Assembly: GCF_036785885.1 (NCBI RefSeq)
Contig: NC_092323.1
Location: 4,876,501 to 4,940,500, forward strand
Length of the DNA stretch: 64,000 nt
Source of the DNA: Coffea arabica
Lineage: Eukaryota; Streptophyta; Magnoliopsida; Gentianales; Rubiaceae
Reading direction: 5' to 3'
A program made the position numbers and the translations under genes. The stretch's first letter is position 1; each line of letters starts with the position of its first letter. The notes beneath the pieces are model-generated. The model saw only the letters and a list, made by a program, of their open reading frames with translations. It ran no database searches and was not told the origin of the DNA. This document shows positions 24,804 through 36,252 of the stretch, piece by piece.

Positions 24804-25544
24804 GGTGGCGTTTGGTAAAAGGTTTCGAAACGAAGAATTTGAATAAAATTTATAATTATTATTTGGATTACTATTATCGAAATTGAGATTTTGGAATCAT
24901 ATCTAAAAATTTGAAATTCTTCAATTTCCTAGTAACTTGGAAGGTTTTGGACAAAATTCAAATCTAATTTCTATCTAATTTATTTAAAACTAGAGATGAC
25001 AATGGGAGCACCCGCCCGCCACCCGTTAAAAAAAGTTAATATATAATTATATACATATATGTAATTAAATATATATTATAATTATAATATTTAATTAAAT
25101 ATAATTATAATTATATAATATACATTATAAATATATATTTAATATATAATTTATTAGTATAATTAATATTTATATATATTATATATAATTTTAAATATAT
25201 ATATTATAATATTAGTATAATTATATTTAATTATATATAATATTTAATTTAAAACTTGTAATAATGATACATATATGTATTATATAATGTATTTTAGTAT
25301 ATGTAATATAATTGATAATAAAAGTTGTTAATTAGTTATACTAAACTTACTAATACTTTTAATTAGAAAAATATTTTATATCCCATTTCAAAAGAATCAA
25401 CGAGTCAAACATCAATTATAGTAATGATATATATTTGTGGTATTGAACCAAACAGATCTATTGGAATAACTAACTCTATTTCAAATCTAAAATGAACAAT
25501 CCCAAATCCGAATCAGATTCCAAAAGTGCTAACCAAACGGTACC
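24804..25544. mobile_element. decayed Harbinger-like element hosting a hAT insertion
   Basis: The ends read GGTGGCGTTTGGTAAAAG and, reversed, GGTACCGTTTGGTTAGCA, flanked by TTT on both sides. Near both ends are diverged inverted segments built on TTTGGATT/AATCCAAA and TTCGAAAC/GATTCCAAAA themes. The middle is taken up by the AT-rich truncated hAT element at 24991-25362. Confidence 0.5.
24991..25362. mobile_element. truncated hAT element of the 39033-39730 family
   Basis: The left end TAGAGATGACAATGGGAGCA, then CACCCGCCCGCC, matches the left end of the element at 39033. The interior shares ATTATATAATGTAT, ATGTAATATAATTGATA and TTAATTAGTTATACTAAA blocks with it. No matching right terminus (TTGCCATCCCTA-like) is found, so the copy is truncated. 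Confidence 0.7.
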
Positions 25545-25594
25545 TTTCTGTTATTTCTCTCTGCTTACATTGGAAAGAAGGACTGGAATGTTCT

Positions 25595-26247
25595 AAAGTA
25601 TTAGTTACGCCTCTGAAATTTGTTTTCTGTTTAAGGAAGCGGGTCAACGGCCGCCGTCTCCGTCGCGTTTTATCTTTCAGCAGGGGACGGTCGAAGCCGA
25701 GCCATTAATATCGCCTTTCCGACTTTCCTCATCTCCACCCCAATTTAGGTAATTTTTCTTAATTTTCTGTGGATCTTTCAACTTTTGTATATGCAGTCCT
25801 TTTGAAATCATTTTGTTTTTGTTTCGTTATCTGTTCTGTCTCATGCTTTGGTGAATAAGGGCTCGAATTTTAAGGGTTGGTTAAGGATTTAGGGTTTGTT
25901 ATGACATCTTGTTATTCATCGAATTGAAGCGTTCTCAAATTACAAATCCTTACTCGATTTTAGAAATTGGCGTGTATATCATTTGCAGGTTATGGGCTTT
26001 AGGTTAATGAGGAGTTGGGTAGAATTACAGGATGTGGTCGCTGACTTTGATCCTCAATTGTGTACCAGTTACATTGCTTCTCAATTAGTAAATTTTTTTT
26101 TTTTTTGCCTCTTTGGTGTTTTTGGCAGTTTAGGATGCTTTTTGCTATTGGCAATTATATTCGTTGGCTTTAATCAAGGTTGTTCATTTCGTCTTCAGTT
26201 CAATCCGACTATTAGTTGCTGTTTGAATTGGTGGTTTATGGTTTTTG
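25595..26247 (+). promoter_or_regulatory. promoter and 5' UTR region of the RING gene, probable leader intron
   Basis: A C/G-rich block at 25648-25748 looks like a transcribed leader. It ends with TTTAG|GTAATT (donor near 25749), and TTTGCAG at 25982-25988 is a possible acceptor. This suggests a 5' UTR intron before the ATG. The exact acceptor is uncertain. Confidence 0.35.
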
Positions 26248-26952
26248 ATGGCAAGTGATATTGGGAAATCTGCTACTGCTACTATGCCTGCTGGGACCGA
26301 GAACCTTTCTTCTTCAGGAACTGGTGATGGGGATGCTAGTGATTTTGAATGCAACATTTGCTTTGATATAGCTCAGGATCCCATCGTCACCCTTTGCGGT
26401 CACTTGTACTGTTGGCCTTGTCTCTTTAGATGGTTGCGCCACCACTCGCACTCACATGAGTGCCCTGTTTGTAAGGCCCTGATACAGGAGGAGAAGTTAG
26501 TTCCTCTGTACGGGCGAGGAAGGACTGCGACTGATCCTAGGTCAAAACCTGTCCCTGGTGTAGAAATTCCTGATCGACCTGCAGGGCAGAGACCCCAGAC
26601 AGCTCCTCCTCCTCATCCTCATCCCGATTCAGCTAACTTTCCGAATTTTGGTTTGGGGCTTGCTGGAGGATTTCTACCGGTGATGACTGCAGGGTTTGGT
26701 AACTTTTCCATGTTGGCTGGTTTTGGTGGGATTTTGCCGTCGATGTTCAGCTTTCAGATTCACGGATTTCCAACCGCACCTGTATATGGCACGGGTTCAG
26801 GATATCCACATACTTATCCTGGCGGTTATTATCATGGTGCTAATGTTCCCAGAGCTCCAATGACTCCTCAAGGTTCACAGGCTGAAGATAACAAGCTACT
26901 GATCCTTCTCCTTATAATTCTCAGTCTGGTTGTTCTTTCCTTCATATGGTGA
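26248..26952 (+). CDS. tail-anchored RING-type E3 ubiquitin ligase (RMA/RNF185 type)
   Basis: A single coding exon of 234 residues. I start at ATG 26248; the codon before it is TTG. A C3HC4 RING finger occupies 35-75, with all eight ligands visible (Cys35, Cys38, Cys50, His52, Cys55, Cys58, Cys72, Cys75). After it comes a Pro- and Gly-rich middle, and a hydrophobic segment at the extreme C-terminus (217-234, LLILLLIILSLVVLSFIW) that would anchor it as a tail-anchored ER protein. This layout matches the RMA/RNF5/RNF185 ligases, which ubiquitinate membrane and secretory-pathway proteins in ER quality control. Length fits the family. No defect is visible. Plant homologues include the RMA1H1-like proteins. 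Confidence 0.9.
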   Translation: MASDIGKSATATMPAGTENLSSSGTGDGDASDFECNICFDIAQDPIVTLCGHLYCWPCLFRWLRHHSHSHECPVCKALIQEEKLVPLYGRGRTATDPRSKPVPGVEIPDRPAGQRPQTAPPPHPHPDSANFPNFGLGLAGGFLPVMTAGFGNFSMLAGFGGILPSMFSFQIHGFPTAPVYGTGSGYPHTYPGGYYHGANVPRAPMTPQGSQAEDNKLLILLLIILSLVVLSFIW

Positions 26953-28207
26953 TGAGTGATAAATACGCATTATAGTTTTCAGTCTTACCATTTTGTAAAT
27001 GTTGCGAGGCTTTGCCAGCCCTGCATGCTGACTGTTAAATTTGAATCTTGATAACATCTCTGTCCCTTTTTTGCATTCTTGGTGAGGTTCACATTTGGCA
27101 TATAACGCTCTTCTCTAAACGAAGTTCAACCTTCTGAGTTCATGTTTACTACCTATTCAATGGAAAATAGAGGGAGGAGCTGTGGAGCGGTAATAGTTAA
27201 ATCACAGTGAAAGGACGCAGCTGCCAGTGCCAGGAGATGATTTGCCTTGCTCGAGTTGAGTTGGAGATCTCCCGTCTGTACACTGCTCTTTTCCTCTTTG
27301 GCACATAGATGTGGTAACACGTTTTTCTGATGCTGTGATGCAATCGGTACTTTGTTGGAATGGGGAAGCATTCGCAGCGATGCAGTACGCATTTTTGCGT
27401 CGTGTGAACTGTGGATATTAAAGACGAAGTACAAAGTCAGGACATTGCGAAATGGAGAAGGAAATTCTGTTGAAAGTCAGGAGGACTTTTCTACAATTAT
27501 ATGTAATGACAAAGTTCTAATGGTAACTGTTTCGTCTGCCTCAAAAAGAAAAAATTGTAGAACTTTCATAGTAAAAGGTACTCATAAAAAAAAAGGAAAG
27601 TAAAATCTGTGCTTTGCTTTATCGAAAATATGATTTAATTTAAGTACTTAAAAGGAAACTCTCAAAGAAAATAAAATCGAAGGCGTTAACTCATTAAATT
27701 CCCTCCATGGGGAGTTGATTGGGGTGCATCACCAAAAATTAATAGTTCAGAGGGCACTTGCGAACCAAATTAGAAGTTCAAGGATGTATTTTGCATCTAA
27801 TTTACTTTGTAGATTACTGCAGATGCAAGAACGTATAACAGAGCACTAGCATTGATTAGTCACTCATCACCAGTTGTACTTCAATACAGAGTTATTCTGA
27901 TCTTGTGTGGCGCCATTGTCTTCTCTCTGACTTTCCAATTGCATACACACAGCCCAGCCCCTGGCGGAGCTTTGCCCCCCGGCGAACCATTTGGTTGCGC
28001 GGTAGAAATAATTTCAGTGACTTGCCTCTGTATCCTGAGAAATTTTCATGCGGCATGGGTTATATCATATATGCAAGAAAGAGTGTACGTGCTGCAAAAA
28101 TAAGACAATCAGAAAAACTGAGTGGCGCAATAATTACTTGCTTAGTGTGAGGTAATTGAAAATTTTGAATTATTTGTGTGCTGATAATCCTAGGATGATG
28201 ATGGGTT

Positions 28208-28352
28208 GCGTTTGGATTGCAATTTTCTATAGATAATTTTAAAATATTTCTCTTATTATATTTTCTGATCACCCTTTTATTTTTCATACATCACATCATT
28301 ACAGTATATTTTTTTTTTTTACGAAAATTTCAAAAAATTACAATCCAGACGG
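28208..28352. mobile_element. short MITE
   Basis: A 145-bp AT-rich segment with inverted ends, GCGTTTGGATTGCAATTTT and, reversed, CCGTCTGGATTGTAATTTT. No target duplication could be fixed, so the superfamily is open. Confidence 0.5.
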
Positions 28353-29096
28353 AAAGAGTTTGCGCAACTTAGCTGAAAGCAAGAAATAAGTGATAACAGA
28401 GATATAATTACGAGAAGATGAGAACAAATGCTAATATTGCAATTGACGATATTCTAAAGCTGTGGTAGACTTCCAGTCATTTTTCCTTCAAAAAAAAAAA
28501 AAAACAGAAAAGAAAGACTTCCAGTCATTTTAAAAATAAGAGTTCAGAAAAAAATCTGCGAATTGAACCGATCTCTTACAATTATTAGCCAAATCTTTTC
28601 TAAATTTTGCAGTGTAATGCTTAATTCGCCTACCAGAGAGGGTCCTATGGTGCATCCATGTTAATCATTTTAACGAAGGCGTAACTAAAACATAGACATG
28701 GATAAGGGTTATATATATTAGTTTTAATGGCACATCCAATGTGTATACAATTTTAAAAACACATTACTTATATATGAATTAAACTTAATTTTTCGTATTA
28801 AAAAATTTGATCTTTTAACTATTTTTTGTATGAGATTATAATAGTTTGTTTGATAGTTATGGTACTATTGTAGTTATATTGGCAACATATAATGAAGTAG
28901 CTAAGTTTAAAGTTAATTTTGAAGGAATTGAATTAGTCATAGTGATGCTGTTATTTCCATTGAATTGAATGTCATTGTGGGCGAAAGGAGAAGTGGATAG
29001 AAGAAAAAAGGGGAAATGAGGGATGCTTTCTATATTCTATAAAGAGACGCAAAATTTTAGCACTAAAAGGTGCTCAAAGTTTATATATAGAAAGAA

Positions 29097-29098
<2 letters not shown>

Positions 29099-29142
<44 letters not shown>
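29099..29142. repeat. (AT)n microsatellite
   Basis: About 22 AT units in a row. Confidence 0.9.
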
Positions 29143-29149
<7 letters not shown>

Positions 29150-30330
29150 CCGTTATTAACCAAATGTAGAAGTATCTACAGTTACAAGAGGATTTTCTAA
29201 CCATTCGTTGATCAATACGTTATTCCTTTTCCTCTTTCTTGATGGAGAGGTGGAATCAGGTTGACGGTGGTATTTGTTTTTCTTCGTACAAACGAGAAGT
29301 TTGCTTGAAAACCTGTTTGGGAGAAGTATTCCGGGCAGGCACGACAAAACGATTATTATTATTTTTTTTTTTTAAAAAAACGACAAAACGATTAAGTCAT
29401 ACTGAATAGTGGTAATAAATAATGCCCTGGTCTAGCGCATATATGTATGGGACGTAAACGGCAGATCTTCAATCATTCCCGGGGCCGACTTTGAGGCGGT
29501 GGTCTTGATCTCACCATTGCCCACCACCCACCGGTGGTGTCGGTGGCCGCGGTACACGTACATTAGAGCTGCTACTACTTACGTTAACTTGGCCAAAGGA
29601 AAACCACAAAGTACCAAGGACGACTCGAGCAATTAATCTTTGCTAGGAGGTTTGCCTGCAGTTCTGTTCATTAGTTGGAGATTTGCGGCCTCTGCTTCTC
29701 AAAAAATTTCTCAAATTTTTTTGACGGTGTGAAAACAAAAGCCCACATTGCTGTTGCATGGAAAGGCACATTTTTACGGAGCAGAAAAACGTACAATTAA
29801 ATCATGTATAGGAGGGAGGAGACCAAAAAGGAAAAGAAGAAAAGAGAAGGAAGTAGAAACATGGATGAATGAGGACCGATGAGTTAGTATATGACATGTG
29901 GAGAACATGCATTAGAAAGTACGTTGATTGAGGAGGGCACTAATAATGAAGCATGAGACGGCCAAGGGATGACAACGCCATAACATCGTCGCATTTGAGC
30001 AGCTGCACATGCATTTGGTAGTATACCATACTACGTTAACTCAGATACTATAATTAGTAGTAGTATACTATCAATTGAGTTTATGGTACTCGTACTTTTC
30101 TTTCCTTTCTTTCAACATTTTCTCGCGATTCAACTCTGAACTGTGCCAACCATATCCGACTGTATACTTATTGATGCAGTACAAGAGGGCTCTTCATTCC
30201 AAACGAACTCTAACGAAGAAGAAATTACCCGCAATGTCCGCTCCAGTGGGTGCTGTAACAGCATCTAATCTTCTGTTATTTACGAATCTGCATTTGTTGA
30301 CGGGAGTAATATGATAGCAATTGTGTCGCA

Positions 30331-30593
30331 CTCCTTCCGTCCTATTGAAAGTGTCATATCTTACTTTTTTTACTGTTCCAAAATGCTTGTCATGTTTGAC
30401 ATTTCTAACTAATTTTTGTTCTTCGCTAATGATCCATAAAGACAACTGTGACGAGATTGCTTTCTATTTTTTACTTTAACCAATACATGATTAAGGGTAA
30501 AAGTGAAATAAAAGAAAAAATTTCTTGACGAAGTGTACTATACATAAAAAAATATATATCTCCAAATATGACTAAATATATGGGACGGAGGAG
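30331..30593. mobile_element. Stowaway-like MITE, diverged
   Basis: A 263-bp element with ends CTCCTTCCGTCCTATTGAAA and, reversed, CTCCTCCGTCCCATATATTT. The CTCCNTCCGTCC terminus is the plant Stowaway (Tc1/mariner) signature. The TA duplication is no longer clear. Non-coding. Confidence 0.7.
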
Positions 30594-31268
30594 CAGTGCA
30601 TAGTACTGTACAATAATATCAACACAAAGAGTTTGGAAATTGGTGTTTCATTTGTTTCCAAAATCAAAAGACTGCAAACCAAAAATGAACGTCTATCTCA
30701 TCCCAAAAGATAAAAGAGAAAAACAAAATTGTGAAATAGCTGAGGTATGACCAGGATTTCGCACATGAACTGACTAATTCTTGGTTAAATGTTTGGCAAT
30801 CGTCATTAAGTGAAAACACCTCTAACAAAATTAAGAAGAGTAGAGGCGTGAATGAGCGATCACGCCATGTATTCAGTTGATATTTGTCCGATCATTTACC
30901 ATTTACAAATGGTTATTAATTAGGAGATTATTATTCTCACCGATATTCATTAATGAAATGACAAAGGCCACATTTATGATAGTGTGAATCAAGAAATGTG
31001 ACACCCTGCAAGCGTAATAAAGTATTCAAAACCAGATGAGATCGGCATGTTCGCGTTGATTCCAATTATATCGAGCTAGCTGTGTACTTATCCCCTTATT
31101 ACGCCCCTAACTGATCTGCATCCTAACAGCTAATACTCCTTTATTATGCCCTTTTTTTTATTAAAAAAAAAAATTCTCGTCTTTTTGTGAGAAAAAAAAA
31201 ATAGTTCATCAATTTTTTTTAAATGTTGGGGTAGAGCATCGCCCATCGTCTTTTTAAATTTCTTGTCC
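30594..31268. other. intergenic, no gene recognised
   Basis: AT-rich with A- and T-tracts near 31149-31205; nothing codes for a recognisable protein. Confidence 0.5.
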
Positions 31269-32417
31269 CAGTGGCGGAGCCACGTGTTGTTGAGGGTTGG
31301 CAATTGCCCCCCTCAATTTTGAGAAAATTATTTTTTAGGCTTACAAATGTAGAAAATTTTAAAATTGCTTCCTATTTGCCTCCTTAAAATCTATGAAGTT
31401 TTCTTTTCTAAGTACATTTACCCCAAAATCTAATAATTTCTCTTTTCTAGTGCATTGGCCCCCTTCCCTCGACCTCAAAATGTTAAAAATTTCATTATTG
31501 TTACCTTTCACAAGAGTGTTAAAAACATCCATATTAATCCAAGTATAAACTTTGTTGATGTTTCTAAACACAAATTGGTAGTGATTTTTATTGCTAAATT
31601 TGAGTATAATTCGAACTTAAAAACATATTTTACATAGGAAGAAGATGTATGTTTTGCATAGAATTTTATTTAATTTAATTCATTATTACTGCATTTTACA
31701 CGCTGTCACAGATTGACCCTTCTAATCTTATTCTTAGGTTCCGTTTGATAAAACTGAATCTGAATGCTGAAGTCTGAATTCTGAAATCTGAATACTGAAA
31801 CAGTTAATTTGCTGAATTTTAATCACTGAAAAAAATATATGAATGTCTGAATTTTAATGCTAAACCTATTTATACTGTTTGATAAATATTTATAACTGAA
31901 TGCTTAATAAGTTTAATTTGACAATTTTGCCCTTATATCCTTTCATTCAAAAAAGAAATAGAATCTATGATTTAATTAGTTTAAAATTGTTAGGCATGAA
32001 ATGACAATATTTATTTTTAAATCAAATTAATATAAAAGATGAAATATATTATATGAAGAGTATGGAGAAAATGTGAAAGTCATTAAAAAAGGAGAAAAGA
32101 GAAACTAAAAATCATTAGATAGAGAATATTAGATTGTTTAATTAGATAAGAATTTTGAACATAATTAACAAATAAGGGTAGATTTGGTAGATAAGATAAG
32201 GTAGTTGAAGTAATTCTATTGATTTTTATCAGAATTAAGCATTCAGTTAGGATTCTTATGCTGAAAAAAATACACACAGGTTCAGCACTGCTTAACAAAT
32301 TCAGCAAATGGATTTTTATTTATCAAACACTCAAAACATTTGAATGTCTGAAAAAATTCAGATTCAGCACTTTTTTATGTTATCAAACAGACCCTTAGGG
32401 TCTTGGCTTCGCCTCTA
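31269..32417. mobile_element. hAT-like element split by a Tourist insertion
   Basis: The left end CAGTGGCGGAGCCAC and the reversed right end TAGAGGCGAAGCCAA form a hAT-like terminal inverted repeat common in plants. The sequence between is about 490 bp once the Tourist element (31737-32394) is removed. The flanking octamers TCTTGTCC and TCTAAGAC match only partly, so the target duplication has decayed or the ends are slightly off. Confidence 0.55.
31737..32394. mobile_element. Tourist-like (PIF/Harbinger) MITE, TTA target duplication
   Basis: A 658-bp element flanked by TTA at 31734-31736 and 32395-32397. The ends are GGTTCCGTTTGATAA and, reversed, GGGTCTGTTTGATAA. CTGAAT/ATTCAG motifs are repeated near both ends. 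Non-coding. Confidence 0.8.
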
Positions 32418-35193
32418 TCTAAGACCGAGCGAGTGTTTCGGGCAAGGACAGCGTATAAGGCTTTGCACCCGGTCAAGCATCTTCTTTGGCGAAGATTTTT
32501 TTACTATTTCGAGCATATTAATGGTAAAGCGAAGCCATCACAAGGTTGAAAAGGCAAACATGTCGCAATTGGGACGGCCTTTTTCACCAGTTTCTAGTTC
32601 AGCAGTCTATTCATTCAAATTTCCGATCGATGGAGCTTTCATTATCTTCATCTACGCTCGGCCCACATGGCTCCTGAGAGCAAGCAGTCGGGTGGGTGTG
32701 TGGCAATTTTCCAGTCGTGATTGCAGTCTGCAATTAAGTCTTCAGCGTAAATTATTGGCCAAAACAACAGAAAGGAGAGAGAGATAGACACACACACCCC
32801 GAATAAACTGGAACTGAATAACCAAGAAGATGAAGGTCCTTAGTCCTTACCCCCGGCTTAAAAAATATATATATATATATGAAAAAAAAGCAAGAATGTG
32901 CCAGCAAACTAGTGGAGTAAAGGCCTTTTTTTTTTTTAATAACCATTAGGTCACTGGGATAAGCCTATTGATCAGAAGAGAACTTTTAGAATTCTTTAAT
33001 TCAGGGTTCGAATCCTATACATGATAATTAGGGATGAGAAAGGTGTGAAGAGGGGTGAAAAGGCAAAAAATAAAAAAAAAATGAAAAAAAGAGGTCCTTG
33101 CTGGCTCGTTGTTGTAGTTGTCCTATATTTTGTATTATGTAACCGTTTACTTGCAACAACAGTTAAATTTAATGGATTCAGATTTTAATATATCCAAGTC
33201 GTTTGATAATAAAAAATTGAACCTTTGAATTAATTAAGTGACACTGAATTTTCTAGACAAAACTTGTTCCCAAAATTAAGTGATAAATTATACACTTATC
33301 ACTTGAACGTGATATGCACTCAAATGTATTAAATTTAATATTTAACAATTCAATAACTTAATGGATTTAAACCTCGGGTTTCATACTTCAATTTTATCAA
33401 ATGCATCCTAAATCTTTATACACAAGTTTGAGCAATTAATAAGTAAATTTGGCTGAAAAGTTCTTACATCATCTGTCAGTGCTTCGTTTTAAAACTGATG
33501 ATTGAGTTCAAGTTTTGTGAAATGTGATCGTAGACGTAGAGGGTTTTAGAAGATCCAGTAATGATGGTGGTAGGCATATATGCCTGCGTGAATTATTATG
33601 AATTGACGATGGCCTGGAGACACGGGCTCGAAAGTAGGCTCCGGAATTTAATGTTGCACTTACTATACGGAACAAAATAAGCGATGAATCAGTTGCAATG
33701 CTCACTAACTTGTCCTTGTTTTATCAGTTGGGATTTGAGTTTTCCTTTCAAGTTAAACCAGCAATGTGGGTCTGCTTTCTCCGTACATCTTTTCTGTTGC
33801 ACCTTAGTTTGGACTCCTTGAATCTGCCACCTGTTATCGGTAGAAGACTCACATGTAGTTACTCAGATTATCTCTCATCTTTTCTTCTCTGTCTTCCTTT
33901 TTTTTTTTTTTTTTTTTGTTGGGGTTAAATTTTTCGTTCAGTTGGGTGAATTTCTGATCCTATATAAGGTTGTTGTCAGCATAATTTGTTCCTAAGCTAA
34001 TGCCGCAACGATTTAGCTTAGGGATGCTCCGCAAATATCCAGCTGAAATGTTACACAGAAGACGTGACAGATCTGCTAGAACCGTCCACGACGTGGATGG
34101 CTCAACCAAATGAAATAGAGGAATTAGGAGAGCCAGAATTGGAGCATAGCGGTATTTTAATTAGAAAGTAGCATACTTACGTTGCCATGCCAGGTCCCCG
34201 GAGCAAAAGTTGACAACAACCTGCCAGTACCATTGAATTCCTTTCCACCAAAAAAAAAAAAAAAAGGGTGAATCCCTAGTATTGTTTTGATTGAATCTTT
34301 CAAATATGAATGAGAAGTTTAACACCTAATCTTTACTTGTCCATAGTTCACCAACTTTTTTCACTTTTACAATTTTTTCCTATTACCCTCCTACTCCTCC
34401 CCATATCTTTCCTATTTCCAATCGTCGTCACGTTCAGGATTTAAACACTGAACCTGATAATGAAGAGAATTCTAAGAGCACTCCTTTGGCCACGGAGGTT
34501 ATCTCAGTAGTTCAGTGATCAGCGGAGAACTCTCAGAGTACTTATGCTGCCAAGTTCAAGCGAGTCTAATAGTTGGGGGTGGGAGTTAAAAAAAGAGAGA
34601 GAAATTTTCACTTGACATTAGGTACTTCTTTTTTAATGTCAATTTACCTTTTTATTCTTTTTTAAAAGACTTAGAGCAGTTTTAGAACTTTTTTCTTTTT
34701 GGGCTTTACTTAAGTACAAATTATGAAAGACAGGATGATTTTGTTTGTCAACTTTGTACGCTAAATTTCCGTCGCTGGGGACGACAATGGAACTGGAAAG
34801 ATTCACTCTCCTTGGACTTTACCTCACCCAGCAAAACTACAGAGGTATTCTCTGTACTCTATAGTAGTCTGTAGCGTCAATCTAGTCATCCTCCAAATTT
34901 TACTCAAATATCATCGAATCGACTGACATCAAAAGAGGGTCACATTATTAATTACGCTCAAAGTTGCTGCTGCTTAAATATCACACATTGAACTCAGAAA
35001 TTCTATTAACTCCACGGCTTTGGGCAATAACTAGTGAAGGACAGACAGAAAGGAAATAATAAGAGAGAAACACACAACCGGACTTCCAACACAAAGAAAA
35101 GAGAGAGAGAGTCTTCCTCTCTCCACTCTCCCCTTCTCATCATCTTCTTTTTCCCATAATTCATTCCGTCGCCACTTGTATTTGCTCCATACG
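32418..35193. other. intergenic, upstream of GATL
   Basis: No supportable gene. At 33194-33408 a decayed Tourist-like element has ends CAAGTCGTTTGATAA and, reversed, TAGGATGCATTTGATAA. T- and A-tracts occur at 33899-33917 and 34250-34265. The 35090-35150 region is CT/GA-rich and suits the GATL 5' leader. Confidence 0.45.
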
Positions 35194-36252
35194 ATGTCAA
35201 GATTTTCTTCATCAGTTAGCCCTGTCAAGATTATTTCTCTCCTCCTGTGGTTCATCTCTACTGCTCCGACCGCTATCAATGCAACTACCAAAATCAACCA
35301 CCTACAATTCAAGTTCAGAGAAGCACCACAATTCTACAACTCTCATGCTTGCCATCACCTAAGCTACACCGCCTGCTCAGATAATGCAGTGCACGTAGCC
35401 ATGACCCTGGATGTAGCCTACCTCAGGGGATCAATGGCTGTGATTCTCTCGGTTCTTCAGCACACTTCTTGCCCGGAAAACGTAATCTTCCATTTTGTTG
35501 CTTCCGCTTCCGCAGATATTAGCCACCTGAACCTCACTATAGCCGAGTCATTTCCGTATCTTAGCTTCACAATCTATCCCTTCGATGATTCGGCCGTGGC
35601 AGGATTAATATCAACCTCAATCCGGGCTGCTTTGGATTGCCCTTTAAACTATGCGCGTAACTACCTGGCCGATCTCCTTCCTTCGTGCGTTGGAAGAGTA
35701 GTTTATCTGGATTCTGATTTAGTCCTGGTCGATGACATTGCAAAACTAGTTGCCACTCCGTTAGGTGTTCGAGCAGTTTTAGCTGCACCTGAGTATTGCA
35801 ATGCCAACTTCACCTCCTACTTTACGCCTACGTTTTGGTCCAACCCTTCACTTTCTTTAACGTTTGCCAATCGTAAACCTTGCTACTTCAACACGGGAGT
35901 GATGGTGATTGACGTGGAGAGATGGAGAGCTGGAGATTACACCACAAAGATAATAGAGTGGATGGAGCTCCAGAAGAGAATGAGAATCTATGAATTAGGT
36001 TCTTTGCCTCCTTTTTTGCTTGTTTTCGCCGGAAACATAGCCCCCGTGGATCATAGATGGAACCAACATGGTCTTGGAGGAGATAATTTTAGGGGCCTAT
36101 GCCGGGATTTACATCCTGGCCCGGTTAGCCTACTGCATTGGAGCGGAAAGGGGAAGCCATGGGCTCGACTGGATGCCAACCGGCCATGTCCTCTTGATGC
36201 CCTTTGGGCACCTTATGATCTCTTGCAAACGCCATTTCTTCTTGAATCTTGA
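35194..36252 (+). CDS. GATL: galacturonosyltransferase-like protein (GATL, GT8 family)
   Basis: An intronless gene for 352 residues; GATL genes are usually intronless and of this length. I start at ATG 35194, because the in-frame codon 18 bases earlier is TTG. A hydrophobic N-terminus (about 11-30) acts as signal peptide or Golgi anchor. The GT8 catalytic domain follows: [13 protein letters not shown] (151-163), the metal-binding DxD as [10 protein letters not shown] (171-180), [10 protein letters not shown] (231-240), [10 protein letters not shown] (271-280) and HWSGKGKPW (315-323). Key residues for UDP-sugar and Mn2+ binding are all present. GATL proteins work in the Golgi on pectin and related wall polysaccharides; the donor sugar differs among members and cannot be read here. 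No break is visible. Confidence 0.92.
   Translation: MSRFSSSVSPVKIISLLLWFISTAPTAINATTKINHLQFKFREAPQFYNSHACHHLSYTACSDNAVHVAMTLDVAYLRGSMAVILSVLQHTSCPENVIFHFVASASADISHLNLTIAESFPYLSFTIYPFDDSAVAGLISTSIRAALDCPLNYARNYLADLLPSCVGRVVYLDSDLVLVDDIAKLVATPLGVRAVLAAPEYCNANFTSYFTPTFWSNPSLSLTFANRKPCYFNTGVMVIDVERWRAGDYTTKIIEWMELQKRMRIYELGSLPPFLLVFAGNIAPVDHRWNQHGLGGDNFRGLCRDLHPGPVSLLHWSGKGKPWARLDANRPCPLDALWAPYDLLQTPFLLES

Larger units (their letters stand above)
24745..25594. repeat. 50-bp direct repeat flanking a transposon nest
   Basis: Copies at 24745-24796 and 25548-25594 share CTGTTATTTCTC, TGCTTAC and GGACTGGAATGTTCT with a few changes and small gaps. They bracket the Harbinger-like element. The repeat is far longer than any transposon target duplication, so it is a local duplication of host DNA upstream of the RING gene. 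Confidence 0.65.
26953..30330. other. 3' UTR of the RING gene and intergenic DNA
   Basis: No supportable gene. It contains a small MITE at 28208-28352, an (AT)n tract at 29099-29142 and a GC-rich patch at about 29478-29560 made of GGTGG/CCACC repeats without an ORF. Confidence 0.5.

Noticed and set aside
26245-26247. Start of the RING gene one codon earlier
   Set aside because: The codon is TTG; ATG follows at 26248.
29478-29560. GC-rich GGTGG/CCACC patch as a gene exon
   Set aside because: No open frame of useful length and no splice borders consistent with an exon.
32344-32787. 147-residue plus-strand ORF
   Set aside because: Begins in the Tourist element, crosses the hAT end and has no family resemblance.
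32947-33016. Possible tRNA or SINE with GGTTCGAATCC at 33004-33014
   Set aside because: The upstream A-box candidate fails the consensus at two positions, spacing is too long, and no cloverleaf or flanking duplication was found.
35176-35193. Earlier start for GATL six codons upstream
   Set aside because: The codon at 35176 is TTG; the first ATG is at 35194 and gives a normal signal-anchor N-terminus.
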